A stretch of DNA of 64,000 nucleotides from contig CM060953.1 in the NCBI GenBank assembly GCA_030765055.1, forward strand, positions 14,662,653 through 14,726,652, given 5' to 3'. The stretch comes from Mantis religiosa (taxonomy: Eukaryota > Arthropoda > Insecta > Mantodea > Mantidae). Under the pieces are notes generated by a model that ran no database searches, had not been told where the DNA came from, and worked only from the letters and a program-made list of their open reading frames with translations. This document shows, piece after piece, positions 44,914 through 56,197 of this stretch; position 1 is the first letter of the stretch, and each line of letters begins with the position of its first letter. A program made the translations under genes and the position numbers.

Positions 44914-45185
44914 CTCTTCTTCAGGAAAGCTGTGCGTTATAAAGAACACACTTTTCAGAACACCACGGATGTTTTCATAATTCAAAACAGATGAATGATT
45001 AACCAAGTTGGAATAAATTGAGGGACTGATCAGTTCTGCTACCTCAGGTCTCATTCGATGCTGAGTGGTTAATACTTCACAGGGAAGACCATTCTTGATC
45101 ATACGTTCAAACAAAGAGATGTCCAGGTTATATTCCCTTGCAAGCTTGAATACAGCCGGTGATGGTCGTAGCTGCTGATGGTCTC
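44914..45185 (-). CDS. ZNFX1: ZNFX1 exon 3: helicase motifs III and IV
   Basis: 272 bp, phase 1 to phase 0, with acceptor TTTAACAG and donor GTAAGC. It encodes GDHQQLRPSPAVFKLAREYN (motif III), then LFERMIKNGLPCEVLTTQHRM with QHRMRPE (motif IV region), and ends in SFPEEE. These residues line up collinearly with the ATP-coupling and RNA-contact motifs of ZNFX1 and UPF1-type helicases. All key residues are present (GD-Q, QHRM), which suggests an active ATPase. Confidence 0.95.
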
Positions 45186-45726
45186 CTGTTAAACATAATG
45201 TTTTCATTACAGCATATTAGATAGCTATCTTAATCTGGAACACTATAACATACGGTTATTTGATTAAAGAGCAGTTTAGAAATTACTACAACTATGAAGG
45301 TAAATATAGTTTAACCAATCCATTTTTACTTTCACTATCACATAATCAGCATTTACAGAAAATACTGTATTAAAACAAAAAATGCAGTGTTAAAATTTCA
45401 CTCGAAATAAATGTTTAAATATTCTCTGTTGCCACGAAGAGGTAAATTGGAATTAACACTGTGAAGTAATGTAATAATTAAAATTATGCTATAAGTCGAC
45501 TGAGACATCTGTACTTCGTATATCACAAACTTTCTTTTTGCTTCCAATTGAAGGCAATTTCAAGGCTAGAACCTTGGTGTTCCAGCTGATCATGGTTCTT
45601 CGGAGAGGTCTCCTCTGGTACTCTAACTTCCAATTTTGTTTTTATTGAATAACTGTCAACATGAAATTCACTAATATATTTAACATGAAATATTTTTATG
45701 TAACTTCATTCTCTGTTATTAAAATT

Positions 45727-46993
45727 TATGAGTGTGGTCTGAAAAGTTTCTGACCTCAACATGACGATTGCAACACTTGTAAATAAAAGCTAGTGAATTT
45801 CGTTTTTCATCTGATGACAGTTACTCACCAAAGTTTCAGCCATTTCTGACACTCAGTTGTTATGTAACAGTCGTTTAAGTGAGTTGATGTGAGTGTTTTT
45901 ATCAAAATGGACAAAATCGAGTATCGAGCTGTCATTATATATTTGTTTCTGAAAGGCAATGCGCCTACGCAAATCAAAGATGAGTTAGATTCTGTGTGTG
46001 GGACTCTGCACCATCATTTACCACAGTGAAATTTTGGGCAGCTGAATTTAAACGTGGTCGTAAGAGCTTGGGAGACAATGAACGTTCAAGACCTCCATAA
46101 ACTCCAACTACTGATGAAAACATTGCCAAAGTTCACCAAATGGTACTAGACGACCATCAAATTAAAGTGAGAGATAACATGTCAAAACATGCTATGAACA
46201 TGTCAAAAGAACGTGTTTGTCATATATTAAATAAACTTTTAGACATGAGAAAGCAGTCCGCACGTTGGGTGCTGTGTTTGCTCACATTAGACTAAAAATG
46301 TGTTTGAATGAACATTTCCAACACTCAGTTGGCGCAATTTAGGCGCAATAAATCCGAGTTTTGGCACTGATTAATTACTGTAGATGAAACTTGGATACAC
46401 CGTTATAAACCCAAAAGAAAAACACAGTCCAAAAAGGGGGAACCGGCTCCAAGAAAAGCAAAAACTGCTTTTTTGGCTGGGAAAGTGATGGCGATTGTTT
46501 TTTGGGGTAGTAATGGAGTTATTTTAATAATTATCTTCAAAAAGGAAAAACCATTACAGGGGAATACTACACATCATTAGTTGACAAGCTGAAGGCAGAA
46601 CTTGCAGAAAAAGAAAATCCTGCTTCACCAAGACAACGCACCGTCTCACACCTCAGCAGTTGCAATGGCGAAAATCCATGAATTATGGTTTGAACTACTT
46701 GACCATCCGCCTTACTCAGCAGATCTAGCCCCAAGAGACTTCTTTTTGTTCCCTCATCTGAAAATTGCACTCGGAGGACAGAGATTTTCGTCAAATGAAG
46801 AGACAATCACCTTTGTGAACAATTATTTTGCAGAGAAAAATACTGAGTACTATTTGGACGGGTTGCAGAGGTAGGAGCATTGCTGGGAGAAGTGTGTAGA
46901 GTTATAAGGAGACTATGTTGAAAAATAAAAAAAGTTTCTGACAAAATGTCTTGTTTCTTTATTAGGTTAAGTACTTTTCAGACCAACTATGTA
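45727..46993 (+). mobile_element. mariner, full length, decayed transposase
   Basis: TA at 45727-45728 and 46992-46993 flanks 1,263 bp. Terminal repeats share TGGTCTGAAAAGT. Frames joined over shifts read MDKIEYRAVIIYLFLKGNAP (HTH), DETWIH (46380 region), LLHQDNAPSHTSAVAMAKIH (46610 region) and PRDFFLFPHLK. All three catalytic Asp are kept, but frameshifts and stops inactivate it. Lies in the 1.97 kb intron between exons 2 and 3. Confidence 0.88.
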
Positions 46994-47153
46994 TTTAACA
47001 TATGTATTTATATTTAGCAACAAACAGCTACACTATTTCACTGTTGATGTGCTTAAATTTATTCCATGCAATACTTGTTGGTTTAGTGCTGCATATTTTC
47101 ACATCACTTCTCCGGAAATTTGTATTCTAACCTTGAATATGCAAAGAACTCAC

Positions 47154-47237
47154 CTATAAGAATAAGATGCTGGCATTGTTGAGTTAGGGCGCAAACAATA
47201 TGCGATTCCAAGACTTCAGCAGCCTCTTCTACAATCA
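47154..47237 (-). CDS. ZNFX1: ZNFX1 exon 2: helicase motif II (Walker B)
   Basis: 84 bp, phase 1 to phase 1, with acceptor TTTGTTTCAG and donor GTGAGT. It encodes VIVEEAAEVLES followed by HIVCALTQQCQHLILI. The VEEAAE box is the DEAD/DEAA-like Walker B of UPF1-family SF1 helicases, with Glu replacing Asp, as is usual in ZNFX1. The exon is too short to be found as an ORF; it was placed by homology and phase. It is separated from exon 1 by an 11.9 kb intron containing the R1-like LINE and many other insertions. Confidence 0.93.
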
Positions 47238-47389
47238 CTGAAACAAACACTCATATCAATTATTATTTACCTTTGTTGTCAAACAAGAACTGTATAATAA
47301 TAACATTAGTGAGCTATGCACAGTTAAGTAATTACAAACATATAAAAAGATAAATAGTATAACACTGTAACTTGACTATTTAAAACAAC

Positions 47390-47650
47390 ATTCTTTGGAC
47401 AGTTCAGAGACTTTACCAACAATCAGGAATTAACATAATCACCTGCAAAGACTGTGAGAAAGTGTATATAGGAAAAGCAAAAACGCAGAACAGCCAACAG
47501 TTCAAAGAGAACATGGGAAATGTAAAAATATAGCACACATAAATCAACAGTAGCACACCAATTTTGGATAAAATCATGATTTTCACAGTGATCCAAAGCT
47601 ACTAATCCAATTTAATTAAGTTTGAGGAAATTTATAAATTTGAAAACAAA
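47390..47650 (+). mobile_element. decayed PLE GIY-YIG fragment
   Basis: One frame reads SGINIITCKDCEKVYIGKAK, the GIY-YIG start with Y changed to N. Downstream ...HQFWIKS is out of frame. Confidence 0.6.
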
Positions 47651-47770
47651 ACAAAAATGATACTTTTTGATAAATTGCAGGCTGATGACATCACCTCCAA
47701 ATCCATCTGCACTACGAGAGACTAGTCCACTCCCATGACCTTGAAAGTAAATCTACAGTGAGTATGAGGC

Positions 47771-47876
<106 letters not shown>

Positions 47877-48857
47877 CAGGTGCAGCCAAATCCACTCCCA
47901 TAACAGCAATGCAGGCCCTTACTGAAAATAACCCCATAGCCCATCAGATCAACAAACAGACCGTATTGCAATACGAAAAATTGATAAGACTTCCCCATGA
48001 TAATTACTGGCTGAATTATAAAGACAGAGAGAGAAACCTGAAAACACAAAATGGCTTCATACAAAAAGCAACTAAACTTCAGAAAATATATAACCCAAAC
48101 CAAATGCCAGAAAAACTTCTTTTACCAACATCACCCATGGAAGACACAGATATTGCCCATAACATAAACTTAATAAAACCTGTCCTAAAAAAAGAAATGA
48201 CCCCAGATGAATTAAAACAAATCACACTAGAAACTATCCACAATCTATACCCTGAACCACAATGGATACATATATATACAGATGGATCTAGAATGAAAAT
48301 AGAAGATGGAGCTGGAGCTGGGGTTTATTCAAAACTTTTTAGTTTTTACGTTGCAGTAGGGAGAAATTCCACCCATTTTGATGGAGAAATTCAGGCAATA
48401 GAACTAGCACTAACATACCTAGTATACAGAATAAATGCATTTCAGAGAGCAGTTATACTAAGTGACTCAAGTTCAGCTATACAAGCTATAACAACAAATA
48501 ACTTACCAATATCCAGTAAAATATTGGAAATTAAAAAGATCATAAGAATTTTAAATAACCAAAATAAAACTATCCAGCTCCAATGGATCCCCTCTCATTG
48601 TGGAATTCAAGGAAATGAAATGGCAGACCTTCTGGCAAAAAAGGGCACCAAAATCTTACAGAAACCTAACAAAACTCTGTCCTATCATTCGGCAAAAATT
48701 ATAATCCAAAGAAAGTTTCAGAAAGAACTGATGGAACACCTCACAACAGAAAGCAATGAGAAACCATGGGCAGCTATCCTACACAAGAAAAACTTGATAC
48801 CTGAACACCCAAGACATGAAGCAGTAGCAAAATTCAGATTGATAACAGGTCATGACT

Positions 48858-49430
48858 GCTGCTGAATCAAATACAACTCGACCATAACATAGAACAAGAT
48901 TATTATATAATTCTTCTAGATCTAATACCTCTCCCCTTCTCTCAGAAGCAATATTTAACAATAACATTAATTCTTCTAGATCTGTTCGTAGATTTTTTGT
49001 TCTTGAATCCATCCTTTCAACTGCATTTGGAACTGGAATCATAATTTTATTGCCATTTTCATGAGCTCTTCTTGTAATATATCTTAATGCCGCAATTAGT
49101 GTCTTGGGTTCTTCTAATCTACTTAACTTCAACGTTTAATGATTTTGAAAAAACGTTGAAGTTAAGTAGATTAGAAGAACCCAAGACACTAATTGCGGCA
49201 TTAAGATATATTACAAGAAGAGCTCATGAAAATGGCAATAAAATTATGATTCCAGTTCCAAATGCAGTTGAAAGGATGGATTCAAGAACAAAAAATCTAC
49301 GAACAGATCTAGAAGAATTAATGTTATTGTTAAATATTGCTTCTGAGAGAAGGGGAGAGGTATTAGATCTAGAAGAATTATATAATAATCTTGTTCTATG
49401 TTATGGTCGAGTTGTATTTGATTCAGCAGC
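48858..49430. repeat. 280-bp perfect palindrome arms with 13-base spacer
   Basis: 48858-49137 and 49151-49430 are reverse complements with no difference that I could find. The outer edge of the left arm is exactly the junction with the host element, while the right arm continues into ORF1. Confidence 0.9.
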
Positions 49431-49839
49431 AAGTTGGCCACATTGTTATGCACAAATTAGACATTCAGGATTAAATAGATCGGAGATTGTTAAAAAAGAT
49501 GTCGTAAAGGATAATGTAGTAAAAACTGCCAATTTTAATCCTAGCTTTAAGCCAGAAAAAACGTTTTATAAGATCAATGCACAAAAAATTCCAAATAAAT
49601 CTAATAAATCGGAAAATATTATAGCAACATGTTTATCAGCTGTAAACACAAATAAATCTATAACTTCTAAACAAAATAAATATAAAATAGCCCAAGTAAA
49701 TAAATTTAAGGACAATATAAGAAGTTTCAATCATAATATGGCAAAGGAAGTAAATGAAAATAGAGAGAATTTCGCAAAAGTAAGAAGAGATGTATTTGGT
49801 GGATTAAATTTAGGAAGTAACTCATGGAGGAAAGCTTAA
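49151..49839 (+). CDS. R1-like ORF1 (gag-like) C-terminal portion
   Basis: Reads in the frame that ends TAA at 49837-49839. It starts within the right palindrome arm with TLKLSRLEEPKTLIAALRYI and RRAHENGNKIMIPVPNAVER, then ELMLLLNIASERRGEVLDLE. The rest is Lys/Asn-rich and basic (SNKSENIIAT, KQNKYKIAQVNKFK). No CCHC knuckles are visible, unlike many R1-clade ORF1 proteins. The true N-terminus is lost by truncation; the ATG at 49087 lies in the inverted arm and is an accident. It overlaps ORF2 by 16 bases. Confidence 0.7.
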
Positions 49840-52800
49840 GAATTGCACAGATAAATGGGCAAAGAAGTAAATTGGTTATGGCGGAAATAAGAAAAATTGC
49901 AGAAGAATTAAAATTAGATATTATCTGTATTCAAGAACCGTATGTGGTAAATTCCAAAATTCCATATATGCCGTTAAGATCCCGACAAATCTTATCTCAG
50001 GAAAAGGCAATGGCAGCAATAGTAATTTTCAAGCAAGATTTGCAAATAGTAAACATAGCGCAATTTCTGGATACGCATGTTAATTGCATTGAAGTTATAA
50101 CAAAGTATGGAAGTTTTATATTGGCAAATTATTATTTTCAATATAGTTTGGATATTGAACCCTTTCTATATAAATTACAAAATATTCATAATAAATTCAG
50201 AAATAAAGAAATCATGCATGTATGTGATTGTAATGCAAAATCAACTTGGTGGTTCAGTAAAAGACCAGATGAAAGAGGGGAGAAACTGGAAGAACATATC
50301 TCGGAACTAAATTTATATGTAATAAATAAAGATGGTAATCCACCAACTTTTCAAAATAGAGCAGGTGCTGAAGAAAATATAGATATTACTCTAGCGTCAG
50401 CAACAGCGGAGAAGAAGATTAGAAATTGGTGGGTCACACAGGGTCAGACCACAAGTGATCATAATTTGATTTATTTTGATTATATATTGAATGGGGAAGT
50501 AATTCAAGAAGAACATGAAATAGAATTACGTTATAATTATAAAAGAGCAAATTGGTGTAAGATGAAGCAAGTATTTAAGGATTTAAATTTACAGTATACG
50601 GGAATATCAGTGGATTTGGATGCAATAAATTTAACACAAGCAATAAAAGTAGCAGTATCAAAATCCGTTCCAAAGATAACAATTTATAATAATAAGGATA
50701 AAATAAAATGGACAGATAGATTGCAGAAGCTGAGATCGTTAGCAAGGAAATTAAGAAGAATATATCAAAAATCAAACATACATACGGAAAGAGAAGAGAA
50801 CTTAAAGAATTATAGGGAGGCCAAACAAAAGTATAAACAATTATTAGAAGACACCAGAAAACAACATTGGGAACAGTTCGTTGAGAATAATTTAAAACAA
50901 GATGTCTGGGGACAACCGTATAAAATTATTATGGATAAAATTAAGAAGCCAGAAATCTTAACCACATTAGATAAGGGTAATGGAGAGATGACAGAAAGTG
51001 GGAAAGAATCGGTGGAATTGTTATTACATACGTTATTGCCAGATGATAAAGAGGAAGAAGATGATGATATTCATGTTGAAAAAAGAAACCAGATGATGTT
51101 GCAGTATACAGGAAATCCTGTTTATCCCTTTGATATTACAGAAATAAAATTAATTCTGCAGAAGTTAAAGAAGAAGAAGGCACCTGGTCCAGATGGTATT
51201 ATAAATGAAGTCTTGTATAATCTACGAGAAGAAATTGTCTTGTTTTTGTGTTTCTTGTTTAATGATTGTTTGGCAAGAGGGAGATTTCCAAACTTGTGGA
51301 AGGAGGCAAAGGTTGTAATTTTGTGCAAAGGAGCAGATAAGGACAGAACGCAACCAAAATCTTTCAGACCAGTATGTTTATTAAATGCTATTGGCAAGAT
51401 CTTTGAACAGTTAATATATAAAAGAATAATGGAAAATAGGTTGATGCTGGGTATGAATAATAAACAATTTGGTTTCAGAAAGGGATATTCAACTGAGGAT
51501 GCAATATTGAAAATTCAAGAAACAGTGTCAAAAAGCCAAAAGAATTATGTAATTGGATTATTTGTGGACATATCGGGCGCTTTTGACAATTTATGGTGGC
51601 CGTATTTTTTCGGCATTTTAAAAGACAAGAAATATTCAAGTACTATTTATAATTTATTAAAGGATTATTGTTCCAATAGAGAAGTATTCATTGGTGGATC
51701 AAATTTTGAAACTAGGAAGAAGATAACCAAGGGTTGCCCTCAGGGTTCTATCTTGGGGCCCCTTTTTTGGGATATTTTATCAGAAGATTTATTAGAACTA
51801 CTGGAAAGAGATCATAAGGTTTTGGATGTAATAGCGTATGCTGATGACATAGTCATAATGATGGATGGACAGAGCAGACTAGAGCTAGAAAATAAAGCAA
51901 GAGAAGTTACAAATACATTATCAAATTGGTGTTTCAGAACAAAACTAAAAATTGCACCAAACAAGTCAAATTATGTGCTTTTTAAGGGAAATTTAAAGCG
52001 GGATCCTACAGTGAAGATAAATAATCAGAACATTAAACGGGAAAAAGAGATGAGATATTTGGGTATCATGATAGATGAAAAATTTCATTTCAGAAAACAC
52101 ACGGAGTATATTAGGCAGAAAACAGAGAAAATAATGCTAAAGCTAGCAAGAATAACCAATTTAAATTTTGTACTTCCATTGCGTAACATACAGATATATC
52201 ATAACACCATTTTTGCTTCAATTATGACGTATGCGGCAGCAGTTTGGGCAGAAAGGATGGATGATGTGCAAATAAGAAGATTGTTGAGAAGAACGCAAAG
52301 AAAAGTATTATTACGTCTGACAGGAGCTGTAAAAACAACACCAACTATGGCATTGCTAGTAACAACGGCCATTTGGCCGATTGATTTATTAATAAGATTG
52401 AAGGGCGCAAAATTTTGGGCGAAAAAAGGAAACTTAGAAAAAGTTTATAATATAACTGGAGTCAGAACAAACAAATCTTGGGTGATTAAAAATAGTTTAA
52501 AAGATAAATGGCAAAAAGAATGGACAGAAAGTCTAGAAGGTAGAAGAGTGTTTGAAATTTTTCAGAACGTCAAAGAGAGACTAAAATTGAATTTTATTCA
52601 ACCAACAAAGGGATTTATACATTATATAACTGGACACGGACCTTATAAGACCTATTGGAAGAAAATCAATAAAACTGAAAATGATATATGTGAATTATGT
52701 AACAAACAAGATAATCCTGAACATGTAGTATTTGAATGTGGAAGATATGCAATTCACCAACAAGAAGAGAGGCATGCGCTAGCAGGATATATCGTATATG

Positions 52801-53060
52801 ACATAATTCGAGATCAACAATTAGTAAATAAATTACAAGTTTTGACTAACTTTGTAAGTAAGAAAGCATGGGAGGTAAAAGTATTCAAAGGAGAAAGAGT
52901 TGATAATAGCCGAAGAATAGTACAAGATCCAAGAAGGAGTTCTAGAATACAAAATAGGATAAGACGGGAAGAATTATTGAATAATCAAACAATGGAGTTG
53001 ACTGCATGGGCGGCGGAGGGAGAGAGTGATGGCGGAGGCCATGGTGGACTACAGAATTAG
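49824..53060 (+). CDS. R1-clade ORF2: AP endonuclease plus reverse transcriptase, intact
   Basis: 1,078 residues. Endonuclease (about 1-230): IAQINGQRSKLVMAEI, CIQEPYV (Glu 38), CDCNAKSTWW (near 134) and TSDHNLIYF; all catalytic positions are kept. RT (about 440-740): KKKKAPGPDGIINEVLYNLR, FRPVCLLNAIGKIFEQLIYK, QFGFRKGYSTEDAI, GLFVDISGAFDNLWW, KGCPQGSILGPLFWDIL and AYADDIVIMMDG (near 672). The C-terminal zinc knuckle C-x2-C-x7-H-x4-C (CELCNKQDNPEHVVFEC) is near 955. No RNase H. Start chosen at ATG 49824, overlapping the ORF1 stop. Inferred function: target-primed insertion of the element; potentially competent apart from the missing ORF1. Confidence 0.92.
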   Translation: MEESLRIAQINGQRSKLVMAEIRKIAEELKLDIICIQEPYVVNSKIPYMPLRSRQILSQEKAMAAIVIFKQDLQIVNIAQFLDTHVNCIEVITKYGSFILANYYFQYSLDIEPFLYKLQNIHNKFRNKEIMHVCDCNAKSTWWFSKRPDERGEKLEEHISELNLYVINKDGNPPTFQNRAGAEENIDITLASATAEKKIRNWWVTQGQTTSDHNLIYFDYILNGEVIQEEHEIELRYNYKRANWCKMKQVFKDLNLQYTGISVDLDAINLTQAIKVAVSKSVPKITIYNNKDKIKWTDRLQKLRSLARKLRRIYQKSNIHTEREENLKNYREAKQKYKQLLEDTRKQHWEQFVENNLKQDVWGQPYKIIMDKIKKPEILTTLDKGNGEMTESGKESVELLLHTLLPDDKEEEDDDIHVEKRNQMMLQYTGNPVYPFDITEIKLILQKLKKKKAPGPDGIINEVLYNLREEIVLFLCFLFNDCLARGRFPNLWKEAKVVILCKGADKDRTQPKSFRPVCLLNAIGKIFEQLIYKRIMENRLMLGMNNKQFGFRKGYSTEDAILKIQETVSKSQKNYVIGLFVDISGAFDNLWWPYFFGILKDKKYSSTIYNLLKDYCSNREVFIGGSNFETRKKITKGCPQGSILGPLFWDILSEDLLELLERDHKVLDVIAYADDIVIMMDGQSRLELENKAREVTNTLSNWCFRTKLKIAPNKSNYVLFKGNLKRDPTVKINNQNIKREKEMRYLGIMIDEKFHFRKHTEYIRQKTEKIMLKLARITNLNFVLPLRNIQIYHNTIFASIMTYAAAVWAERMDDVQIRRLLRRTQRKVLLRLTGAVKTTPTMALLVTTAIWPIDLLIRLKGAKFWAKKGNLEKVYNITGVRTNKSWVIKNSLKDKWQKEWTESLEGRRVFEIFQNVKERLKLNFIQPTKGFIHYITGHGPYKTYWKKINKTENDICELCNKQDNPEHVVFECGRYAIHQQEERHALAGYIVYDIIRDQQLVNKLQVLTNFVSKKAWEVKVFKGERVDNSRRIVQDPRRSSRIQNRIRREELLNNQTMELTAWAAEGESDGGGHGGLQN

Positions 53061-53510
53061 TAGATTTAGATATAGATTTAGGAAATAAGGATTTTGTAAT
53101 TTTCATAGTTGTTTTCTTTTGTTTTTTGATTTTTTGTGTTTATTTCTGTTATTTTATTTCATTTTAGTTTTGTAGAGTAGTTTTCTGAGAGATTTGTATA
53201 ATTATAACATTTGTAAAGATTTTATGGAAAAATAAAGAGAAAATTTGGATACATGCCCCAGTATAGTTGTCTAGGTGCCGGGGTAGAATATTCAGATTTT
53301 ATTTATTTATTTATTTATTTATTTATTTTGTCTGGCTGCACATCTTCATAAAATTAAAATCTTTAAATCTCCAAATTGTATCCTGTGTCAAGATATCGAT
53401 TCCATAATGAATAAAGACCACCTTTCTGTCTGTCCGGCTCTCAAAACATCACCCACAAGAACAATAACTGAACTATACTGGGAAGCAAGAAAGCAAATGG
53501 AATATAAGTA

Positions 53511-54395
53511 AGTAAGTTTTATTCACCGTAAGAACATACAATATTCATGGCTTCGTCAAATTTGTACCCGTAAGAATAATACAATTCTTTTGAGCAATAA
53601 CATTATGAATACAATAGTAATTAATAATGCACTAGTAATTAAACAATACAATAGTAGTTAAATAATACAATAGTAATTGACAGAATAATAATACAATAGT
53701 AATTAAGAATAATGCAACTTAGGTCACACAATTTTTAATGTATTACACTTCCAAAAACTAGACTGTAATAGACATAACTTTTACCAAAAAAATCAATATT
53801 TACTTTATTATTCAATTCTACTTCTCAAAAACTCATCTATTGTCTGTGGCATTATTTTTATTAGGATACTTTTTACAGCTTTTCTGAAATTTTTATTATT
53901 TAGATTTTTTATCTTAGCTGGGAGTTTATTATATAGAATGATTCCTTTGTGAGAGATGAAATCTAGACTCAGACTGAGACGATGATGATTTAGATGTATA
54001 TTTTTACTGTTCCTTGTATTGTATGTGTGACAATCTGAATTACTTGTAAATAGTGATCTATTCCTATGTATAAAATAAACTACTTCATAAATATAAATAC
54101 ATTGAACAGGTAAGATGTTAAATTCTTGAAATATTGGCTTGCTTTCTGTTCTTAAGGGAACCTTTTTAATTATTTTTAATATTCTTTTTTGCATCTTATA
54201 TATACACGAGGACTTGGATGTGGACCCCCACAGAATAATTCCATATGTAATTATAGGTTGTATATATCCAAAATATATTGTTTTTAATACCTCAATGTTT
54301 AGTACCTTTGTTAGAATTCGGAACGCGTAGCACAGTCGACTTAGCTTTTCACCTAATTGCTTTATATGATGCTCCCAATTCGTACAGTTCTATAA
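53511..54395 (-). mobile_element. CR1-like LINE 3' end
   Basis: From about 54390 the minus strand reads NWEHHIKQLGEKLSRLCYAF, then FGYIQPIITYGIILWGS, FNILPVQCIYIYEVVYFI, and an HTYNTRN block ending near 53808. The 3' UTR is AAT-rich, with a CTTACTTACTTA tail in minus reading at about 53511-53520. 5' truncated. Confidence 0.82.
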
Positions 54396-54918
54396 TGAAA
54401 CTAAAGGAGGCGTTGATGCTCTGGATGAAAAGTGTGCAAATTATTCAACAAGCCAACGTTCCAACCAGTGGCCATTGGCTGTGTTCTTCACACTTTTAAA
54501 TGTTAGCCTAGTCAATGCTTACATTATTTTTAAATCATTTCCGGAAAATCCTGACCAAAGCAGACTTGATTTTGTGAACTCTTTAGCATGACAAATGATT
54601 GAGCCGCAGCTGAACGCAAGATTCCTAAATGGTTTGTGTGCTTCTGACATTTATGTTCTTTATTGTCAGCGAACAAATCATTGTCTCTAAACGCCGCCAC
54701 TATGCCACTAATGGCAGCGCGTGCGGTGATTGTACGGCCCTGAGCGTTTTGATGCATGATGTAGCAGGTTGTATTACGTCGCGTAGCAGTTAACTGTATT
54801 CTCCCGCTGGGGTCCTAAAAGTCCTAACTCTGCCTATAACATATGTATTATGTTCCAAAGGATGAAATAAATACAATACAACTCATCCATCAGAAGCCAG
54901 ACAACAGTTACAGAAACA
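54396..54918. other. no gene seen
   Basis: More balanced base composition, short frames only. No recognised family. Confidence 0.55.
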
Positions 54919-54919
54919 A

Positions 54920-55860
54920 GTAAATGTAGATAGAGTCAACATGAAAAATTCAACACCATGGCCGGGATTTGAACCACGAATCTCCCGGTTTCCGTCCAGT
55001 CGCTCTAAGACATTGAGCTACCACGGCCAACATGCCGTCCTGACATTAAATTCTCCATTTGACTCATATACGAGGGCTATCCAGAAAGTAGATTACGTTT
55101 TCGTCTGTTTCCGCTAGGGGCGGGGCTAGCGCGGCCATCTTGGGGTCAGAGCGTTGCGCAGCTCAGTTGGCATCTAGCCGTGCTAGTGAGAGGTTCGTGC
55201 TGTGCTCCGTTCAGATACTGTGATGGTTTGAAATGTCTGCATTAATTGAAAATCCCGCGAGCTGCGAGGTGCGTGCAGTAATAAGGTTTCTGACTGCAAA
55301 AAACTGTAAACCAATAGAAATCTATCGGCAGCTTTGTGAAGTGTATGGGGACAACATTATCACTGAAGGTGGAGTGCGTCAGTGGGTCATCAGATTTAAA
55401 AATGGCAGAACCAATGTTCACGACGAAGATCGAAGTGGGAGACCCAGCATAGTGACTGCCGAACTTGTCGAAAAAGTTGATGCTAAAGTCCGTGAAAATC
55501 GAAGATTCACAATAACGGAAGTGGCTGGCTATGCAGCGTTTTGATGACGACGCACAGCTGCAAGAAGAGGTAACGAAGTGGTTGAAGGCGCAGGCGGCCG
55601 AATTTTTCGACGAAGGAATTTCCAAGCTCGTACATCGCTACGATAAATGCCTTAATTTGAATGGTGTCTATGTCGAAAAGTAGTATTTGAGTGTGGCTTT
55701 CATCTGTATATAATAAAATTTGTTTCCTATACTTTGTTTACTTTTTATTCCAAAACGTAATCTACTTTCTGGATAGCCCTCGTATTTCCCCAGTAGACCA
55801 CAAGGGTCTCTCGTATTCGAGATACACCATTTTTATTTATTTATTTTATTAAGTTAGTTG
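54920..55860 (-). mobile_element. SINE-2 copy interrupted by a mariner
   Basis: The 3' and tRNA-like part lies at 54925-55068 (GAGTCAACATGAAAAATTCA, GGGATTTGAACCACG) and the head at 55785-55850 (TTTCCCCAGTAGACCAC). The mariner entered at the TA in GACTCATA|TATTTCCC. Confidence 0.85.
55069..55784 (+). mobile_element. internally deleted mariner with perfect ITRs
   Basis: TA at 55069-55070 and 55783-55784 flanks 712 bp. The 31-bp terminal repeats (CGAGGGCTATCCAGAAAGTA and on) are identical. The frame from 55233 holds MSALIENPASCEVRAVIRFL, IEIYRQLCEVYGDNIITEGG and RSGRPSIVTAELVEKVDAKV (both HTH domains), then jumps to the tail (RFDDDAQLQEEVTKWLKAQA). The catalytic domain is deleted. Non-autonomous; it could be moved by a full-length relative. 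Confidence 0.9.
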
Positions 55861-55924
55861 ATGGCAATTATTTCTTCACACTAGCCGTATGTAGGATATA
55901 TAGGATAAGGTTCTTTTTTTTTGA

Positions 55925-56190
55925 TAGGCAGTGTATCTCGAATACGAGAGATTCTAGTGGTCTAACAGGGAAATATATGAGTCAAATGGAGAATTTAATG
56001 TCAGGACGGCACGTTGGCCATGGTAGCTCAATGGGCTAGAGCGACTGGATGGATACCAGGAGATCTGTGGTTCAAATCCTGGCCGTGGCATTTAATTTTT
56101 CATGTTGACCCTATCTACAAAAAAAAAAAAAAAAGTTATCTTGTATACGGCTAGTGTGAAGAAATGATTAATTTCCATCAATTAACTAAA
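55925..56190 (+). mobile_element. SINE-2, near full length with tRNA-like head
   Basis: GTGTATCTCGAATACGAGAG, GAGAATTTAATGTCAGGACG, then a tRNA-like core at about 56018-56093 with acceptor-like GCCATGG/CCGTGGC, TAGCTCAATGGGCTAGAGC (A box) and GGTTCAAATCC (B box), followed by the 3' body. It lies in inverted orientation to the copy at 54920-55860. Confidence 0.85.
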
Positions 56191-56197
56191 ATAAGAT

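Larger units (their letters stand above)
48858..53328 (+). mobile_element. R1-clade LINE, 5' truncated with inverted 5' copy
   Basis: Boundaries follow from the interrupted RNase H frame: the host ends CATGACTG and resumes TCTGGCTG. Contents in order: inverted ORF1 segment (48858-49137), 13-base spacer, ORF1 C-terminal part (49151-49839), intact ORF2 (49824-53060), 3' UTR with AATAAA, and an (ATTT)n tail (about 53300-53327). The TSD is no more than about 2 bp (TG). The recent look (open ORF2, identical arms) suggests a young insertion. Confidence 0.9.

Noticed and set aside
47640..47700. CTGATGA followed by GACTAGTCC as another hammerhead
   Set aside because: There is no GAAA box between them and no stem II.
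48779..49132. Minus-strand 117-residue ORF as a separate gene
   Set aside because: It is the inverted ORF1 segment of the palindrome joined to antisense host LINE sequence.
49087..49150. Upstream start ATG for R1-like ORF1
   Set aside because: The codons 49087-49150 lie in the inverted arm and spacer, so they are not part of the natural protein.
56018..56093. tRNA-like sequence with A and B boxes
   Set aside because: It is the head of a SINE-2 copy that recurs many times with the same flanks, not a single tRNA gene. SINE-1 heads were rejected as tRNA genes for the same reason.
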